The notes: a model not told the origin generated them from the sequence alone. Counted from the first letter of the stretch, positions 31,760 to 40,212 are shown. The stretch is DNA of 64,000 nucleotides from Streptomyces sp. NBC_00237 (GCF_026342435.1 NZ_JAPEMT010000002.1:2418001-2482000), one strand, 5' to 3'. Translations and numbers: made by a program.

Positions 31760-32437
31760 GTGCCTTTCCTGTTGCTGATCGAGGACGACGACGCCATCCG
31801 AACGGCGCTTGAGCTGTCGCTCACGCGCCAAGGGCACCGTGTTGCCACGGCGGCCACGGGCGAGGACGGTCTGAAACTGCTGCGTGAGCAGCGGCCTGAC
31901 CTCATCGTTCTGGATGTGATGCTGCCCGGCATCGACGGTTTCGAGGTGTGCCGTCGGATCAGACGCACCGACCAACTGCCGATCATCCTGCTCACCGCCC
32001 GCAGCGACGACATCGACGTCGTGGTCGGTCTGGAGTCCGGCGCGGACGACTACGTGGTGAAACCCGTGCAGGGGCGGGTGCTCGACGCCCGCATCCGGGC
32101 CGTGCTGCGGCGCGGCGAGCGCGAGGCCAACGACGCCGCGTCGTTCGGCTCGCTCGTCATCGACCGGTCCGCGATGACCGTGACGAAGAACGGCGAGGAT
32201 CTGCAACTCACCCCGACTGAGCTGCGCCTCCTCCTGGAACTGAGCCGCCGCCCCGGACAGGCCCTGTCCCGGCAGCAGTTGCTGCGCCTGGTGTGGGAGC
32301 ACGACTACCTCGGTGACTCGCGCCTCGTCGACGCGTGCGTGCAGCGGCTGCGGGCGAAGGTCGAGGACGTGCCGTCCTCGCCGACGCTCATCCGTACGGT
32401 CCGCGGTGTGGGCTACCGGCTGGACACGCCTTCGTGA
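31760..32437 (+). CDS. afsQ1: Two-component response regulator AfsQ1
   Basis: This 225-residue OmpR-family regulator has an N-terminal receiver with the phosphoacceptor Asp52 (DLIVLDVMLPGIDGFE), acidic pocket LLIEDDDAIRTAL, conserved Thr (ILLTARSDD) and Lys (VVKPVQGR), and a C-terminal winged-helix domain (LTPTELRLLLELSRRPGQAL, then RTVRGVGYRLD). The GTG start giving MPFLLLIEDDD gives the same length as S. coelicolor AfsQ1 as I remember it. AfsQ1 responds, with AfsQ2, to nitrogen conditions and controls antibiotic production. The gene overlaps afsQ2 by 4 bases (GTGA) and its upstream region has three candidate AfsQ1 sites. Confidence 0.95.
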   Translation: MPFLLLIEDDDAIRTALELSLTRQGHRVATAATGEDGLKLLREQRPDLIVLDVMLPGIDGFEVCRRIRRTDQLPIILLTARSDDIDVVVGLESGADDYVVKPVQGRVLDARIRAVLRRGEREANDAASFGSLVIDRSAMTVTKNGEDLQLTPTELRLLLELSRRPGQALSRQQLLRLVWEHDYLGDSRLVDACVQRLRAKVEDVPSSPTLIRTVRGVGYRLDTPS

Positions 32438-33954
32438 GTACGGTCGCGAAGCGGGCCCTGATCGCCGGGCTGCGCTGGACCAGCCTGCGCCTGCGGCTGG
32501 TGGTGGTGTTCGCGCTGGTCGCCCTGACGGCGGCGGTGTCCGTGGCGGGGATCGCGTACTGGCTGAACCGGGAAGCCGTGCTGACCCGCACCCAGGACGG
32601 CGCCCTCAACGACTTCCGGCAGTCCATGCAGGACCGGGTGGCCAAGCTGCCGTTGCAGCCCACGCCGACCGAACTCCAGGAAGCCGCCGAGAAGATGGCG
32701 GAGGAGAGCGCCAAGCCCGGTTTCAGCGTGCTGCTCGTGGACACCCGGGAGGGCGGCAAGCCGGTCGTGGCGTACTCGGACCTGGACGAGTTCACGCTCG
32801 ACGACGTGCCGCCGAAGCTTCGGGAGCAGGTCAACCGGGCGCAGCCGATCACGGCGGGCAACGCGTATCCGTACCACCTGTTCTGGGTGCGTACGAATCT
32901 GAACAACCAGCCGTATCTGGTGGGCGGCGCGAAGATCATCGGCGGCGGGCCGACCGGTTACATGCTGACCTCGCTCAAGCAGGAGCGGGACGACCTGAAT
33001 TCGCTCGCGTGGTCGCTGGGGATCGCGACCGGGCTGGCGCTGCTCGGGTCGGCGCTGCTGGCGCAGGCGGCGGCCACGACCGTACTGAAACCCGTGCAGC
33101 GGCTGGGAGATGCGGCCAGGCGCCTCGGCGAAGGGAAGCTGGACACGCGGCTGCGGGTGTCGGGGACGGACGAACTGGCGGATCTTTCACGGACGTTCAA
33201 CCGGACGGCGGCCCAACTGGAGAAGAAGGTCGCGGACATGAGTGCGCGGGAGGAGGCGAGCCGGAGGTTCGTCGCCGACATGTCCCACGAGCTGCGGACG
33301 CCGCTCACCGCGATCACGGCGGTCGCGGAGGTGCTGGAGGACGAGGCGGACAGCCTCGATCCGATGATCGCGCCCGCAGTCCACCTGGTGGTGAGCGAGA
33401 CGCGGCGGCTGAACGACCTGGTCGAGAACCTGATGGAGGTCACCCGCTTCGACGCGGGGACGGCCCGGCTGGTGCTGGACGACGTGGATGTCGTCGACCA
33501 GGTGACGGCCTGTCTGGACGCGCGGGCGTGGCTGGACGCGGTGGAGCTGGACGGCGAGCGCGAGATGATGGTGCGGCTCGACCCGAGACGGCTTGACGTG
33601 ATCCTGGCGAATCTGGTCGGGAACGCCCTGAAGCACGGCGGTTCGCCCGTCCACGTCTCCGTACGGGCGCTCGACGGCGAGCTGGTGATCGAGGTGCGGG
33701 ACAACGGGCCCGGCATCCCGGCGGACGTCCTGCCGCACGTCTTCGACCGCTTCTACAAGGCGAGCGCGTCGCGCCCCCGCTCCGAGGGCAGCGGGCTCGG
33801 CCTCTCCATCGCCATGGAGAACGCGCACATCCACGGCGGCGACATCACCGCCGCGAACTCTCCCGACGGCGGCGCGGTCTTCACGCTGAGGCTGCCCCGG
33901 GACCTGGAGCCCGAGGGCCAGTCCGACGACGCGCAGGTGCGGGGGCAGAGCTGA
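32434..33954 (+). CDS. afsQ2: Sensor histidine kinase AfsQ2
   Basis: This 506-residue membrane kinase is the partner of AfsQ1. It has a first transmembrane helix near residues 20-43 (LRLVVVFALVALTAAVSVAG), an extracytoplasmic sensor of about 150 residues, a second helix near 195-215, a HAMP domain (AATTVLKPVQRLGDAARRLG), the dimerisation/phosphoacceptor motif FVADMSHELRTPLTAI with His near 285, and ATP-binding boxes N (LVGNALKHGG), G1 (VRDNGPGIP), F (FDRFYKA) and G2 (GSGLGLSIAMENA). All catalytic motifs are intact. It is translationally coupled to afsQ1 and to the lipoprotein gene. Confidence 0.95.
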   Translation: MSTVAKRALIAGLRWTSLRLRLVVVFALVALTAAVSVAGIAYWLNREAVLTRTQDGALNDFRQSMQDRVAKLPLQPTPTELQEAAEKMAEESAKPGFSVLLVDTREGGKPVVAYSDLDEFTLDDVPPKLREQVNRAQPITAGNAYPYHLFWVRTNLNNQPYLVGGAKIIGGGPTGYMLTSLKQERDDLNSLAWSLGIATGLALLGSALLAQAAATTVLKPVQRLGDAARRLGEGKLDTRLRVSGTDELADLSRTFNRTAAQLEKKVADMSAREEASRRFVADMSHELRTPLTAITAVAEVLEDEADSLDPMIAPAVHLVVSETRRLNDLVENLMEVTRFDAGTARLVLDDVDVVDQVTACLDARAWLDAVELDGEREMMVRLDPRRLDVILANLVGNALKHGGSPVHVSVRALDGELVIEVRDNGPGIPADVLPHVFDRFYKASASRPRSEGSGLGLSIAMENAHIHGGDITAANSPDGGAVFTLRLPRDLEPEGQSDDAQVRGQS

Positions 33955-34589
33955 TGGACACGACGATGGACAGGACGTCGGTACGTCGTCGAGTCGCGCT
34001 CGCGGGTGCCGTGCTCGGCATCCTGGTGGGTGGGACCGGCTGCGGCATCCGCACCACGCAGGTGCCGGTGGACGCCGGGGCCGCGCCGTCCCGGGTGTCC
34101 TGCGACGTGCCCGCGAAGAACCCCGGGGAGCAGTCCCAGGCGGGTTCCACGGTGCGGGTGTTCCTGGTGTGCGGGGCGGGGCTGGTGTCGGTGCAGCGGG
34201 TGGTGGCGGTGAAGGAGGAGGTGCTCGCCGCGGACCGGATGCGGGCGGCGCAGACGCTGCTGGACGAGTTGCAGAAGGAGCCGACGCCGCCGGAGGAGGC
34301 GGCGGGCTTCACCACGGACGTGCGGGGCTCGCTGACGGTGTCCGGGCCCAGGGCGGGCGACCCGCAGCAGGCGCTGCGGCTCAACCGGCAGCCCGACGAC
34401 CTGCCCACGCACGCGCTCGCGCAGATCGTGTGCACGTACTCCGGGAGTGCGGCCGATGACGGGGGCGGGGCGGTGGAGCTGGGCGGGCCCTCCGAGGATC
34501 CGCCTCGCAAGTACCAGTGCACCGCTGCTCTGAAGGCCCGCCCCGAAACCGTCCCCACCCTCCGCGACCTCCGCTCCCCAACCCCCTGA
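33954..34589 (+). CDS. Lipoprotein of the afsQ operon
   Basis: This 211-residue protein starts with a basic N-terminus (MDTTMDRTSVRRRVALAGAV) and a lipobox LVGGTGC; the mature protein would begin at Cys30 and be anchored outside the membrane. Its start overlaps the afsQ2 stop by one base (TGATG), so it is made with the kinase. S. coelicolor has a lipoprotein gene in the same place (SCO4905 as I recall). It may modulate AfsQ2 signal sensing, as other kinase-linked lipoproteins do, but nothing in the sequence proves this. It has four Cys in the mature part and a Pro-rich tail. Confidence 0.88.
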   Translation: MDTTMDRTSVRRRVALAGAVLGILVGGTGCGIRTTQVPVDAGAAPSRVSCDVPAKNPGEQSQAGSTVRVFLVCGAGLVSVQRVVAVKEEVLAADRMRAAQTLLDELQKEPTPPEEAAGFTTDVRGSLTVSGPRAGDPQQALRLNRQPDDLPTHALAQIVCTYSGSAADDGGGAVELGGPSEDPPRKYQCTAALKARPETVPTLRDLRSPTP

Positions 34590-34621
34590 CCCCCATCCCT
34601 CCGGTCCCCTCCCTGGGCCCC

Positions 34622-34975
34622 GCCCCTCCGCTTCCGCCTAGCCCCCTTGGGCGGCGGGGCCGCCCCCCCCCCCCGGGGGCGGAACGGGCGGGCAAGGGGG
34701 CGGCCCCTCTCGCTCCGGGCCCACCCCGGAGCCGCCCGCCCTTACCTCCGCCATCAGGTGCGCCGCACCCCGGTGCGCCTGCGGCGGGCCGCCCCAGACC
34801 CTTCCCCAAGCTCTCAACTTCGTTCGAGCAGGGGAGACCCCACCCTTCACCTAAACTCGCGAGGCTTGGGGGTCGGACGTGCAGGAGCGTTGGGGCTGGG
34901 CGCGCAGTTCCCCGCGCCCCTCAAGGGGCGCACCCCCAGCGGAGCCGGGAGCGCACGGGCGGCGGAGCCGCGCAG
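34622..34975. repeat. Mosaic GC-rich intergenic repeat, copy 6
   Basis: This long copy joins two modules: 'gcctagcccccttgggcggcggggccgcccc' with a run of 14 C, GGGGGCGGAACGGGCGGGCA and GCTCCGGGCCCACCCCGG; and, further on, 'cttcacctaaactcgcgaggcttgggggtcgg' and 'gcgcgcagttccccgcgcccct'. Copy 7 at 38690 has the same two modules in the same order, with a 50-base insertion here as the main difference. The roughly 480 bases between the lipoprotein and VanZ genes hold nothing else recognisable. Confidence 0.8.
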
Positions 34976-35070
34976 TGGCGCAGGCGCGTGGGCCGGGTGG
35001 AGCGACGTCTTCCGGGGAGTCTTGCCCGTACCTCGGAACCGATCCCCGCAGGGGGCGCGTCTTGGGGGGC

Positions 35071-35631
35071 GTGCGTCCAGGTCCGAGCGGCAGTGCCGTC
35101 ATCCGCTTCCGCGTGACGGGGAGTCTTCTCCTCCTCGCGCATCTGCTGCTCGTCGCATGGGTTTCCCTGCGACCGCTCGACGACGTGCAGTGGGTGACCG
35201 CCCCCAACCTCCACCCACTGGCAGGACTGCGCGCCGCCCTCGCGCTGGGCCCCGTCGAGGCGGCCCACCGGATCGGCTCCGGGCTCTTACTGCTCGCGCC
35301 GCTGGGCGTGCTGCTGCCCATGGCGGGCGGGCGGCTTCGGGTGTCCCCCTTCGTCTCGCTCCTGCGGACCGTGGCCGCCGGAGCACTGCTCTCGCTGGGC
35401 ATCGAGCTGTGGCAGACCGGGGTGCCGGGTCAGGTCGTGGACGTGGACGCCGTACTGCTGAACACGGTGGGGGTGGCGCTGGCCCACCTCCTCGTCGTAC
35501 CGCTGACGCGGGCCCGGCTCCGTCGCAGGTGGGAGCTGGCTCGTACCCGGGTAGGGGGCGCGACCCCGAGCGAGGAGGAGACGGTGTCCGGGCCGACCCC
35601 GAGGATTTCCAGGGTCGGGGTGGCACCGTAG
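35071..35631 (+). CDS. VanZ-family membrane protein
   Basis: This roughly 186-residue protein has about four hydrophobic helices (around residues 10-32, 58-80, 90-112 and 120-140) with short loops and the VanZ-like segments WVSLRPLDD near the first helix and LSLGIELWQTGVPGQVVDVD plus LLNTVGVALAHLLVVPL near the third and fourth. VanZ proteins affect teicoplanin resistance and possibly lipid handling; most are uncharacterised. The start is uncertain; the GTG giving MRPGPSGSAVIRFRV is used. The C-terminal 40 residues are polar. Confidence 0.8.
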   Translation: MRPGPSGSAVIRFRVTGSLLLLAHLLLVAWVSLRPLDDVQWVTAPNLHPLAGLRAALALGPVEAAHRIGSGLLLLAPLGVLLPMAGGRLRVSPFVSLLRTVAAGALLSLGIELWQTGVPGQVVDVDAVLLNTVGVALAHLLVVPLTRARLRRRWELARTRVGGATPSEEETVSGPTPRISRVGVAP

Positions 35632-35722
35632 GGCGATGCCCGGTTCGGGCGGTGGCGGGAGTATTGAGTGCATCGGGAGCTCGCATGAGGCTCCCCCGTC
35701 GAAGCTCGTGAAGGAGCCCGCC

Positions 35723-35923
35723 ATGACCGCACTTGTCCGCCCCCGCGACGGCCGTGTGATCGGCGGAGTGTGCGCAGCGCTGGCACGGCGCTTCGGCACC
35801 TCCGCGACCACGATGCGCGTGATCTTCCTGGCCTCGTGCCTGCTGCCGGGGCCGCAGTTCCTGATCTACCTCGGCCTGTGGGTCTTCCTGCCGGGCGAGC
35901 GGACGTCCAAGACGGCCTGGTAG
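35723..35923 (+). CDS. PspC-domain small membrane protein
   Basis: This 66-residue protein is essentially one PspC domain: MTALVRPRDGRVIGGVCAAL, then ARRFGTSATTMRVIFLAS and a hydrophobic helix (CLLPGPQFLIYLGLWVFLPG). PspC-type proteins are linked to membrane stress. The ATG is preceded by GAAGGAG. It is followed by a strong bidirectional terminator and converges on a secreted-protein gene. Confidence 0.88.
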   Translation: MTALVRPRDGRVIGGVCAALARRFGTSATTMRVIFLASCLLPGPQFLIYLGLWVFLPGERTSKTAW

Positions 35924-35975
35924 TCGCCCGTCCTCGTGACCGTACGTACGAAGATCCTTGTGACCGTAGGCACGA

Positions 35976-36015
35976 AGAAGGGGCGTACCTCCCGCGTGGG
36001 AGGTACGCCCCTTCT
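35976..36015. terminator. Strong bidirectional terminator hairpin
   Basis: An 18-bp perfect stem (35976-35993 with 35998-36015) and a 4-base loop GCGT lie between the convergent PspC-domain and secreted-protein genes. Only the 3' arm is followed by a few T residues. Confidence 0.92.
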
Positions 36016-36036
36016 CGTGTGCCCGGGTGCGACGGA

Positions 36037-36393
36037 TCAGGCGCCGACGCCCGGGACGGCAGGCAGGCCGCCGGGCAGGCCGCCGGTGGGCAGGCCCTTC
36101 GTCGGCAGGCCGCCCAGGAGGCCGCTGACCGGGTCCTTGCCCTCACCGTTGGGAACGGCGGCCATGGCGCCCTTGCCGAGCGCGTCCTGGCCCGCCATCA
36201 GCGCCTCGTGGCCACCGGCCGGGAGCTTGCTCGCGACCTGGTCCACCGGGAGGGCCTGGGTGACGGCGCCCAGCGTGGCGGCCGCGTCGGGGGCGGCGGG
36301 AGCGGCTGCGGCGCTGGCGGAACCTGCGGCGGCGGCGACGAAGGCGGCACCGAGAGCGGCGGCACCGAGGGTCTTGGCAGCAGACTGCTTCAT
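36037..36393 (-). CDS. Small secreted Ala/Gly/Pro-rich protein, 118 aa
   Basis: The N-terminus (MKQSAAKTLGAAALGAAF, then VAAAAGSASA) is a clear Sec signal peptide with cleavage likely near residue 28. The mature part has ALPVDQVASKLPAGGHEALM and ends with a Gly-Leu-Pro repeat (GGLPTKGLPTGGLPGGLP). It resembles the abundant small secreted proteins of Streptomyces with unknown function. It is preceded by a GGACGT-type ribosome-binding site and a 160-base upstream region. Confidence 0.82.
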   Translation of the reverse strand: MKQSAAKTLGAAALGAAFVAAAAGSASAAAAPAAPDAAATLGAVTQALPVDQVASKLPAGGHEALMAGQDALGKGAMAAVPNGEGKDPVSGLLGGLPTKGLPTGGLPGGLPAVPGVGA

Positions 36394-36561
36394 GGAAACA
36401 ACGTCCTCAGAAAGGGGGGAAGTGAGCGGCTCTGCAAGCTAGTCAGAGCTCTCCGCACCCCGCAAACACAGCCGATCGGCCGGGAGTTGATATTCCCGGC
36501 CGACTGTGTGTGAGATGTGAGATCAGTTGATTTCCGGAGTGAAACCGCTGGTCAGAGGGGC

Positions 36562-37692
36562 TTACTGGAAGAGCCACTCCGACTTCAGCTCGGCGTAACC
36601 GGGCTTGATGACCTCGTTGATCATCGCGAGACGTTCATCGAAAGGAATGAAGGCGCTCTTCATCGCATTGACCGTCGTCCACTGCATGTCGTCGAGCGTG
36701 TAGCCGAAAGCACCGATCAGGTGCTCGAACTCGCGGGTCATGCTGGTGCCGGACATCAGACGGTTGTCGGTGTTCACCGTCACCCGGAACTGGAGCTTGC
36801 GCAGCAGGCCGAAGGGGTGCTCGGCGTACGAGGTGGCCGCGCCGGTCTGGAGGTTGGAGGTGGGACACATCTCCAGGGGGATGCGCATGTCCCGTACGTA
36901 CGCCGCCAGGCGGCCGAGCTTCACCGCGCCGGTGGCCTCGTCGACCTCGATGTCGTCGATGATGCGCACGCCGTGGCCCAGACGGTCGGCGCCGCACCAC
37001 TGGATGGCCTGCCAGATGGAGGGCAGGCCGAAGGCTTCACCGGCGTGGATGGTGAAGTGGTTGTTCTCGCGCTTGAGGTACTCGAAGGCGTCGAGGTGGC
37101 GGGTGGGAGGGAAGCCCGCCTCCGCGCCCGCGATGTCGAAGCCGACGACGCCCAGGTCGCGGTAGCGGTTGGCGAGCTCGGCGATCTCCAGGGCGCGGGC
37201 GGCGTGCCGCATCGCGGTGAGGAGGGCGCCGACGCGGATGCGGTGGCCGTTCTCCTTCGCCCGCCTCTCGCCCTCGCGGAAGCCGTCGTTGACCGCTTCG
37301 ACGACCTCTTCGAGGGTGAGGCCGCTTTCGAGGTGCTGCTCGGGGGCGTACCGGATCTCCGCGTACACGACGCCGTCCTCGGCGAGGTCCTCGGCGCACT
37401 CGGCGGCGACCCGGAAGAGGGCTTCGCGGGTCTGCATGACGGCGCAGGTGTGGGCGAAGGTCTCCAGGTAGCGCTCCAGCGAGCCGGAGTCGGCGGCCTC
37501 GCGGAACCAGATGCCGAGCTTGTCGGCGTCGGTCTCGGGGAGGTTGTCGTAGCCGGCCTCGCGGGCGAGCTCGACGATCGTGGCGGGGCGCAGGCCGCCG
37601 TCGAGGTGGTCGTGCAGCAGCACCTTCGGTGCGCGGCGAATCTGTTCTGCGGAGGGCGTGTTGGGTCCCTGGGTGGGGGTCTGGCTCGTCAT
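36562..37692 (-). CDS. add: Adenosine deaminase
   Basis: This 376-residue TIM-barrel zinc enzyme converts (deoxy)adenosine to (deoxy)inosine, the substrate for PNP. The metal and catalytic motifs are complete: LLHDHLDGGLRP (His-x-His), FTIHAGEAFG with His and catalytic Glu, RLGHGVR with His, MCPTSNLQTG, and VTVNTDNRLMS with the metal Asp. It ends KSEWLFQ. A perfect CTACGCGCGTAG palindrome ends 16 bases before the ATG start (MTSQTPTQGPN), placing add in the same regulon as PNP and deoC. Confidence 0.95.
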   Translation of the reverse strand: MTSQTPTQGPNTPSAEQIRRAPKVLLHDHLDGGLRPATIVELAREAGYDNLPETDADKLGIWFREAADSGSLERYLETFAHTCAVMQTREALFRVAAECAEDLAEDGVVYAEIRYAPEQHLESGLTLEEVVEAVNDGFREGERRAKENGHRIRVGALLTAMRHAARALEIAELANRYRDLGVVGFDIAGAEAGFPPTRHLDAFEYLKRENNHFTIHAGEAFGLPSIWQAIQWCGADRLGHGVRIIDDIEVDEATGAVKLGRLAAYVRDMRIPLEMCPTSNLQTGAATSYAEHPFGLLRKLQFRVTVNTDNRLMSGTSMTREFEHLIGAFGYTLDDMQWTTVNAMKSAFIPFDERLAMINEVIKPGYAELKSEWLFQ

Positions 37693-37708
37693 CTGGGCAC
37701 TCTAGCCC

Positions 37709-37720
37709 CTACGCGCGTAG
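37709..37720. promoter_or_regulatory. CTACGCGCGTAG operator upstream of add
   Basis: A perfect 12-bp palindrome lies 17 bases upstream of the add start, in the 115-base region shared with the divergent hydrolase-like gene. The closeness to add implies that the site overlaps its transcription start. Confidence 0.8.
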
Positions 37721-37807
37721 ATCACGCCAGGTCGAAGGACAACTCGATACGTAACAGTGACCGTGCGGACGGGTGGAGTCCATCTCGGGTTCTGAGACTG
37801 TTCTGTC

Positions 37808-38554
37808 ATGACACAGCAAGTCGAGCCGGGTCCGCACGCCCGGCTGGGGCGGGCCGTCGGGGCGGACGCCGGGGTGGCGGGCGTCGCACTGGTGCTGCCC
37901 GCAGGGCAGGTCGATTCGGCGCGGGGTCCTTCGGCGGTGGCGTACGCGGCCGGGCGCGGCCTCGCGCGCGAACTGGCCGGGGCGGGCGTGTCGGAGGGAC
38001 TGCGGGCCCATGTCGTCCGGTACCGGGGGCGCGGCTGGAACGGGGCGGACGCCCGGCTCGCGGCGGACGCCCAGTGGGCGGTCGAGGAAGTCGTACGGCG
38101 GTACGGGGATGTGCCGGTGGGTCTGGTGGGGGTCGGGATGGGGGGCCGGGCGGCGCTCCGGGCGGCGGGGCATCCGGCGGTGAACTCGGTGGTGGCGTGG
38201 GCCCCCTGGCTGCCCGGGGGGTCGGTCGACGAGGAGCCGGTGCGGCAGCTGGTGGGGCGGCGGGTGCTGATCGCGCACGGTACGGAGGACGGGTGGGCGG
38301 CGCCCGATCTGTCGTTCCGGCTGGCGGAGCGGGTGAAGAAGGCGAACCGGGACACGTGCCGGTTCGAGGTGCACTCGGACGGGCACGGGCTGCGGCAGCA
38401 CCGGGCGGAGGTGCGGGCCCTGACCGTGGACTTCGTCCTCGGCTCCCTCTTCGGGCGGCCGTACGCCCGTGCCGTCGCGGACGCGCTGGCGGCTCCGCCG
38501 CCGCTGGGCCTCCGCATGCCCTTGGCCTCCGGCTTCGGCACTCCTCGGGGCTAA
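37808..38554 (+). CDS. Alpha/beta-hydrolase-fold protein lacking the nucleophile
   Basis: This 248-residue protein has an alpha/beta hydrolase layout (VALVLPAGQVDSARGPSAVA, VPVGLVGVGMGGRAALRAAG, VLIAHGTEDGWAAPDL, EVHSDGHGL). The nucleophile elbow, usually G-x-S-x-G, reads GVGMGG, so the Ser (or Cys) is replaced by Gly. The Asp (GTEDGW) and His (SDGHGL) of the triad remain. It is therefore probably not a classical hydrolase unless another residue serves. It diverges from add; a 28-bp tandem repeat starts at its stop codon. Confidence 0.8.
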   Translation: MTQQVEPGPHARLGRAVGADAGVAGVALVLPAGQVDSARGPSAVAYAAGRGLARELAGAGVSEGLRAHVVRYRGRGWNGADARLAADAQWAVEEVVRRYGDVPVGLVGVGMGGRAALRAAGHPAVNSVVAWAPWLPGGSVDEEPVRQLVGRRVLIAHGTEDGWAAPDLSFRLAERVKKANRDTCRFEVHSDGHGLRQHRAEVRALTVDFVLGSLFGRPYARAVADALAAPPPLGLRMPLASGFGTPRG

Positions 38555-38665
38555 TCGCCCCCAGCCCCCTCGCGCGGCGTGCCTTCGCCCAGCCCTCTCG
38601 CGCGGCGTGCCTTCGCCCAGCCCTCTCGGGCGGCGTGCCTTCGCCCAGCCCTCTCGGGCGGCGGG
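38554..38665. repeat. 28-bp tandem repeat, four copies
   Basis: Units start at 38554, 38582, 38610 and 38638 and share GCCCAGCCCTCTCG and GCGGCGTG. Copies 2 and 3 differ at only one position. The array starts at the last base of the hydrolase-like gene and leads into repeat element copy 7. Confidence 0.85.
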
Positions 38666-38689
38666 GTCACCCCCCGCCTCTGCCCCCCC

Positions 38690-39030
38690 TTGGGCTCCGG
38701 TTCCGCCTCGCCTCCTTGGGCTCCGCCCTCCGCTTCCCTCGCCCCCTTGGGCGGCGGGGCCGCCCCCCGGGGGCGGAACGGGCGGGCAAGGGGGCGGCCC
38801 CCCTCGCTCCGGGCCCACCCCGGTGCCGCCCGCCCTTACCTCGCCTCACAGGCGCGCCGCACCCCGGTGCGCCTGCGGCGGGCCGCCCCAGCCCCACCCC
38901 TTCACCTAAACTCGCAAGGCTTGGGGGTCGGACGTGCGGGCGCGTCGTGGCTGATCGCGCAGTTCCCCGCGCCCCTAACAGCCCCGGCGGAGCCGGGAGC
39001 GTGCGCGCGGCGGAGCCGCACAGGGATGCG
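38690..39030. repeat. Mosaic GC-rich intergenic repeat, copy 7
   Basis: It has the same two-module order as copy 6: 'cccccttgggcggcggggccgcccc', GGGGGCGGAACGGGCGGGCA, GCTCCGGGCCCACCCCGG, 'caccccggtgcgcctgcggcgggccgcccc', then 'cttcacctaaactcgcaaggcttgggggtcgg' and 'gcgcagttccccgcgcccct'. It fills most of the 550 gene-free bases between the hydrolase-like gene and the antiporter gene. Confidence 0.8.
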
Positions 39031-39105
39031 GACCCGCGCCCCCGCAGGCCGACCGCCAGGGGGCAGCGCGGGCGGGACTTTGGTCCCTCTGACACCCTCG
39101 ACACC

Positions 39106-40212
39106 ATGAGCACCAGCGTCGACCGCGTCAAACCGACCCACTGGGCCTCCTTCGTGCCCGTCCTCGCCCTCGTCCTCCTCGCCTTCTCCTGGGGCCGGGA
39201 AGGCATGCCCGGAGCCGTCGTCGCGCTGCTGGCGGTCTTCCTCGGCGGGGGCGTGCTGGCGGCCGTACATCACGCGGAGGTGGTCGCGCACAGAGTGGGT
39301 GAGCCCTTCGGGTCGCTCGTGCTGGCCGTGGCCGTGACGATCATCGAGGTCGCCCTCATCGTCACCCTCATGGCCGACGGGGGCGAGAAGAGCGCCTCGC
39401 TGGCGCGGGACACCGTCTTCGCCGCCGTCATGATCACGTTGAACGGCATCGTCGGGATCTCGCTGCTCGTGGGGGCGCTGAAGCGGCGCGTCGCCGTCTT
39501 CAACCCCGAGGGGTCCGTCGCCGCCTTCGGAGCCGTGGCCACCCTCGCCGGGCTCAGCCTCGCGCTGCCGACGTTCACGACGAGCGCGCCGGGGCCCGAG
39601 TTCTCCCCGACCCAGCTCATCTTCGCGGCCGTCGCGGCCGTCTTCATCTACGGACTGTTCGTCGTGACGCAGACCGTGCGGCACCGGGACTACTTTCTGC
39701 CGGTGACGCAGCAGGGGAAGGTCATCGACGAGGACGAGCACGCCGACCCGCCCCCGGCGAAGGTCGCGCTGATCAGCCTCGGGCTGCTGGCCGTGTCGCT
39801 GGTGGCCGTGGTCGGGCTCGCGAAGGGCGTCTCGCCGACCATCGAGAAGGGGGTCGAGGCGGCCGGGCTGCCCGCCTCCGTGGTGGGTGTGGTGATCGCG
39901 CTGCTGGTGCTGCTGCCCGAGAGCATCGCGGCCGTGCGCGCCGCCAAGCGGGACCGCGTACAGACGAGTCTGAATCTCGGGCTCGGGTCGGCGATGGCCA
40001 GCATCGGGCTCACCATCCCGGCGGTCGCGCTGGCGTCGATCTGGATGGACGGGCCGCTGCTGCTCGGGCTCGGGGCCACGCACATGGTGCTGCTGGCGCT
40101 GACCGTGGCGGTGGGGACCCTGACCTTCGTACCCGGGCGGGCGACGCCCTTGCAGGGCGGGGTGCACCTGTCGCTGTTCGCCGCGTACCTCGTCCTCGCG
40201 GTCAGTCCGTAG
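39106..40212 (+). CDS. chaA: Ca2+/H+ antiporter (ChaA/CaCA superfamily)
   Basis: This 368-residue protein has about ten to eleven transmembrane helices in two related halves. The ion-binding alpha repeats are visible: AVAVTIIEVALIVTLMADGG in the first half and LLVLLPESIAAVRAAKRDRV in the second, each with the conserved acidic residue. It exchanges Ca2+ (or Na+/K+) for protons across the cytoplasmic membrane. A central acidic loop (KVIDEDEHADPPP) separates the halves. The ATG start gives MSTSVDRVKPTHWAS. Its last 11 bases overlap the end of the LysR gene. Confidence 0.9.
   Translation: MSTSVDRVKPTHWASFVPVLALVLLAFSWGREGMPGAVVALLAVFLGGGVLAAVHHAEVVAHRVGEPFGSLVLAVAVTIIEVALIVTLMADGGEKSASLARDTVFAAVMITLNGIVGISLLVGALKRRVAVFNPEGSVAAFGAVATLAGLSLALPTFTTSAPGPEFSPTQLIFAAVAAVFIYGLFVVTQTVRHRDYFLPVTQQGKVIDEDEHADPPPAKVALISLGLLAVSLVAVVGLAKGVSPTIEKGVEAAGLPASVVGVVIALLVLLPESIAAVRAAKRDRVQTSLNLGLGSAMASIGLTIPAVALASIWMDGPLLLGLGATHMVLLALTVAVGTLTFVPGRATPLQGGVHLSLFAAYLVLAVSP

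Noticed and set aside
36517..40212. A 1231-codon plus-strand frame
   Set aside because: Only its last 368 codons (the antiporter) are real; the rest is antisense to add and runs through repeats.
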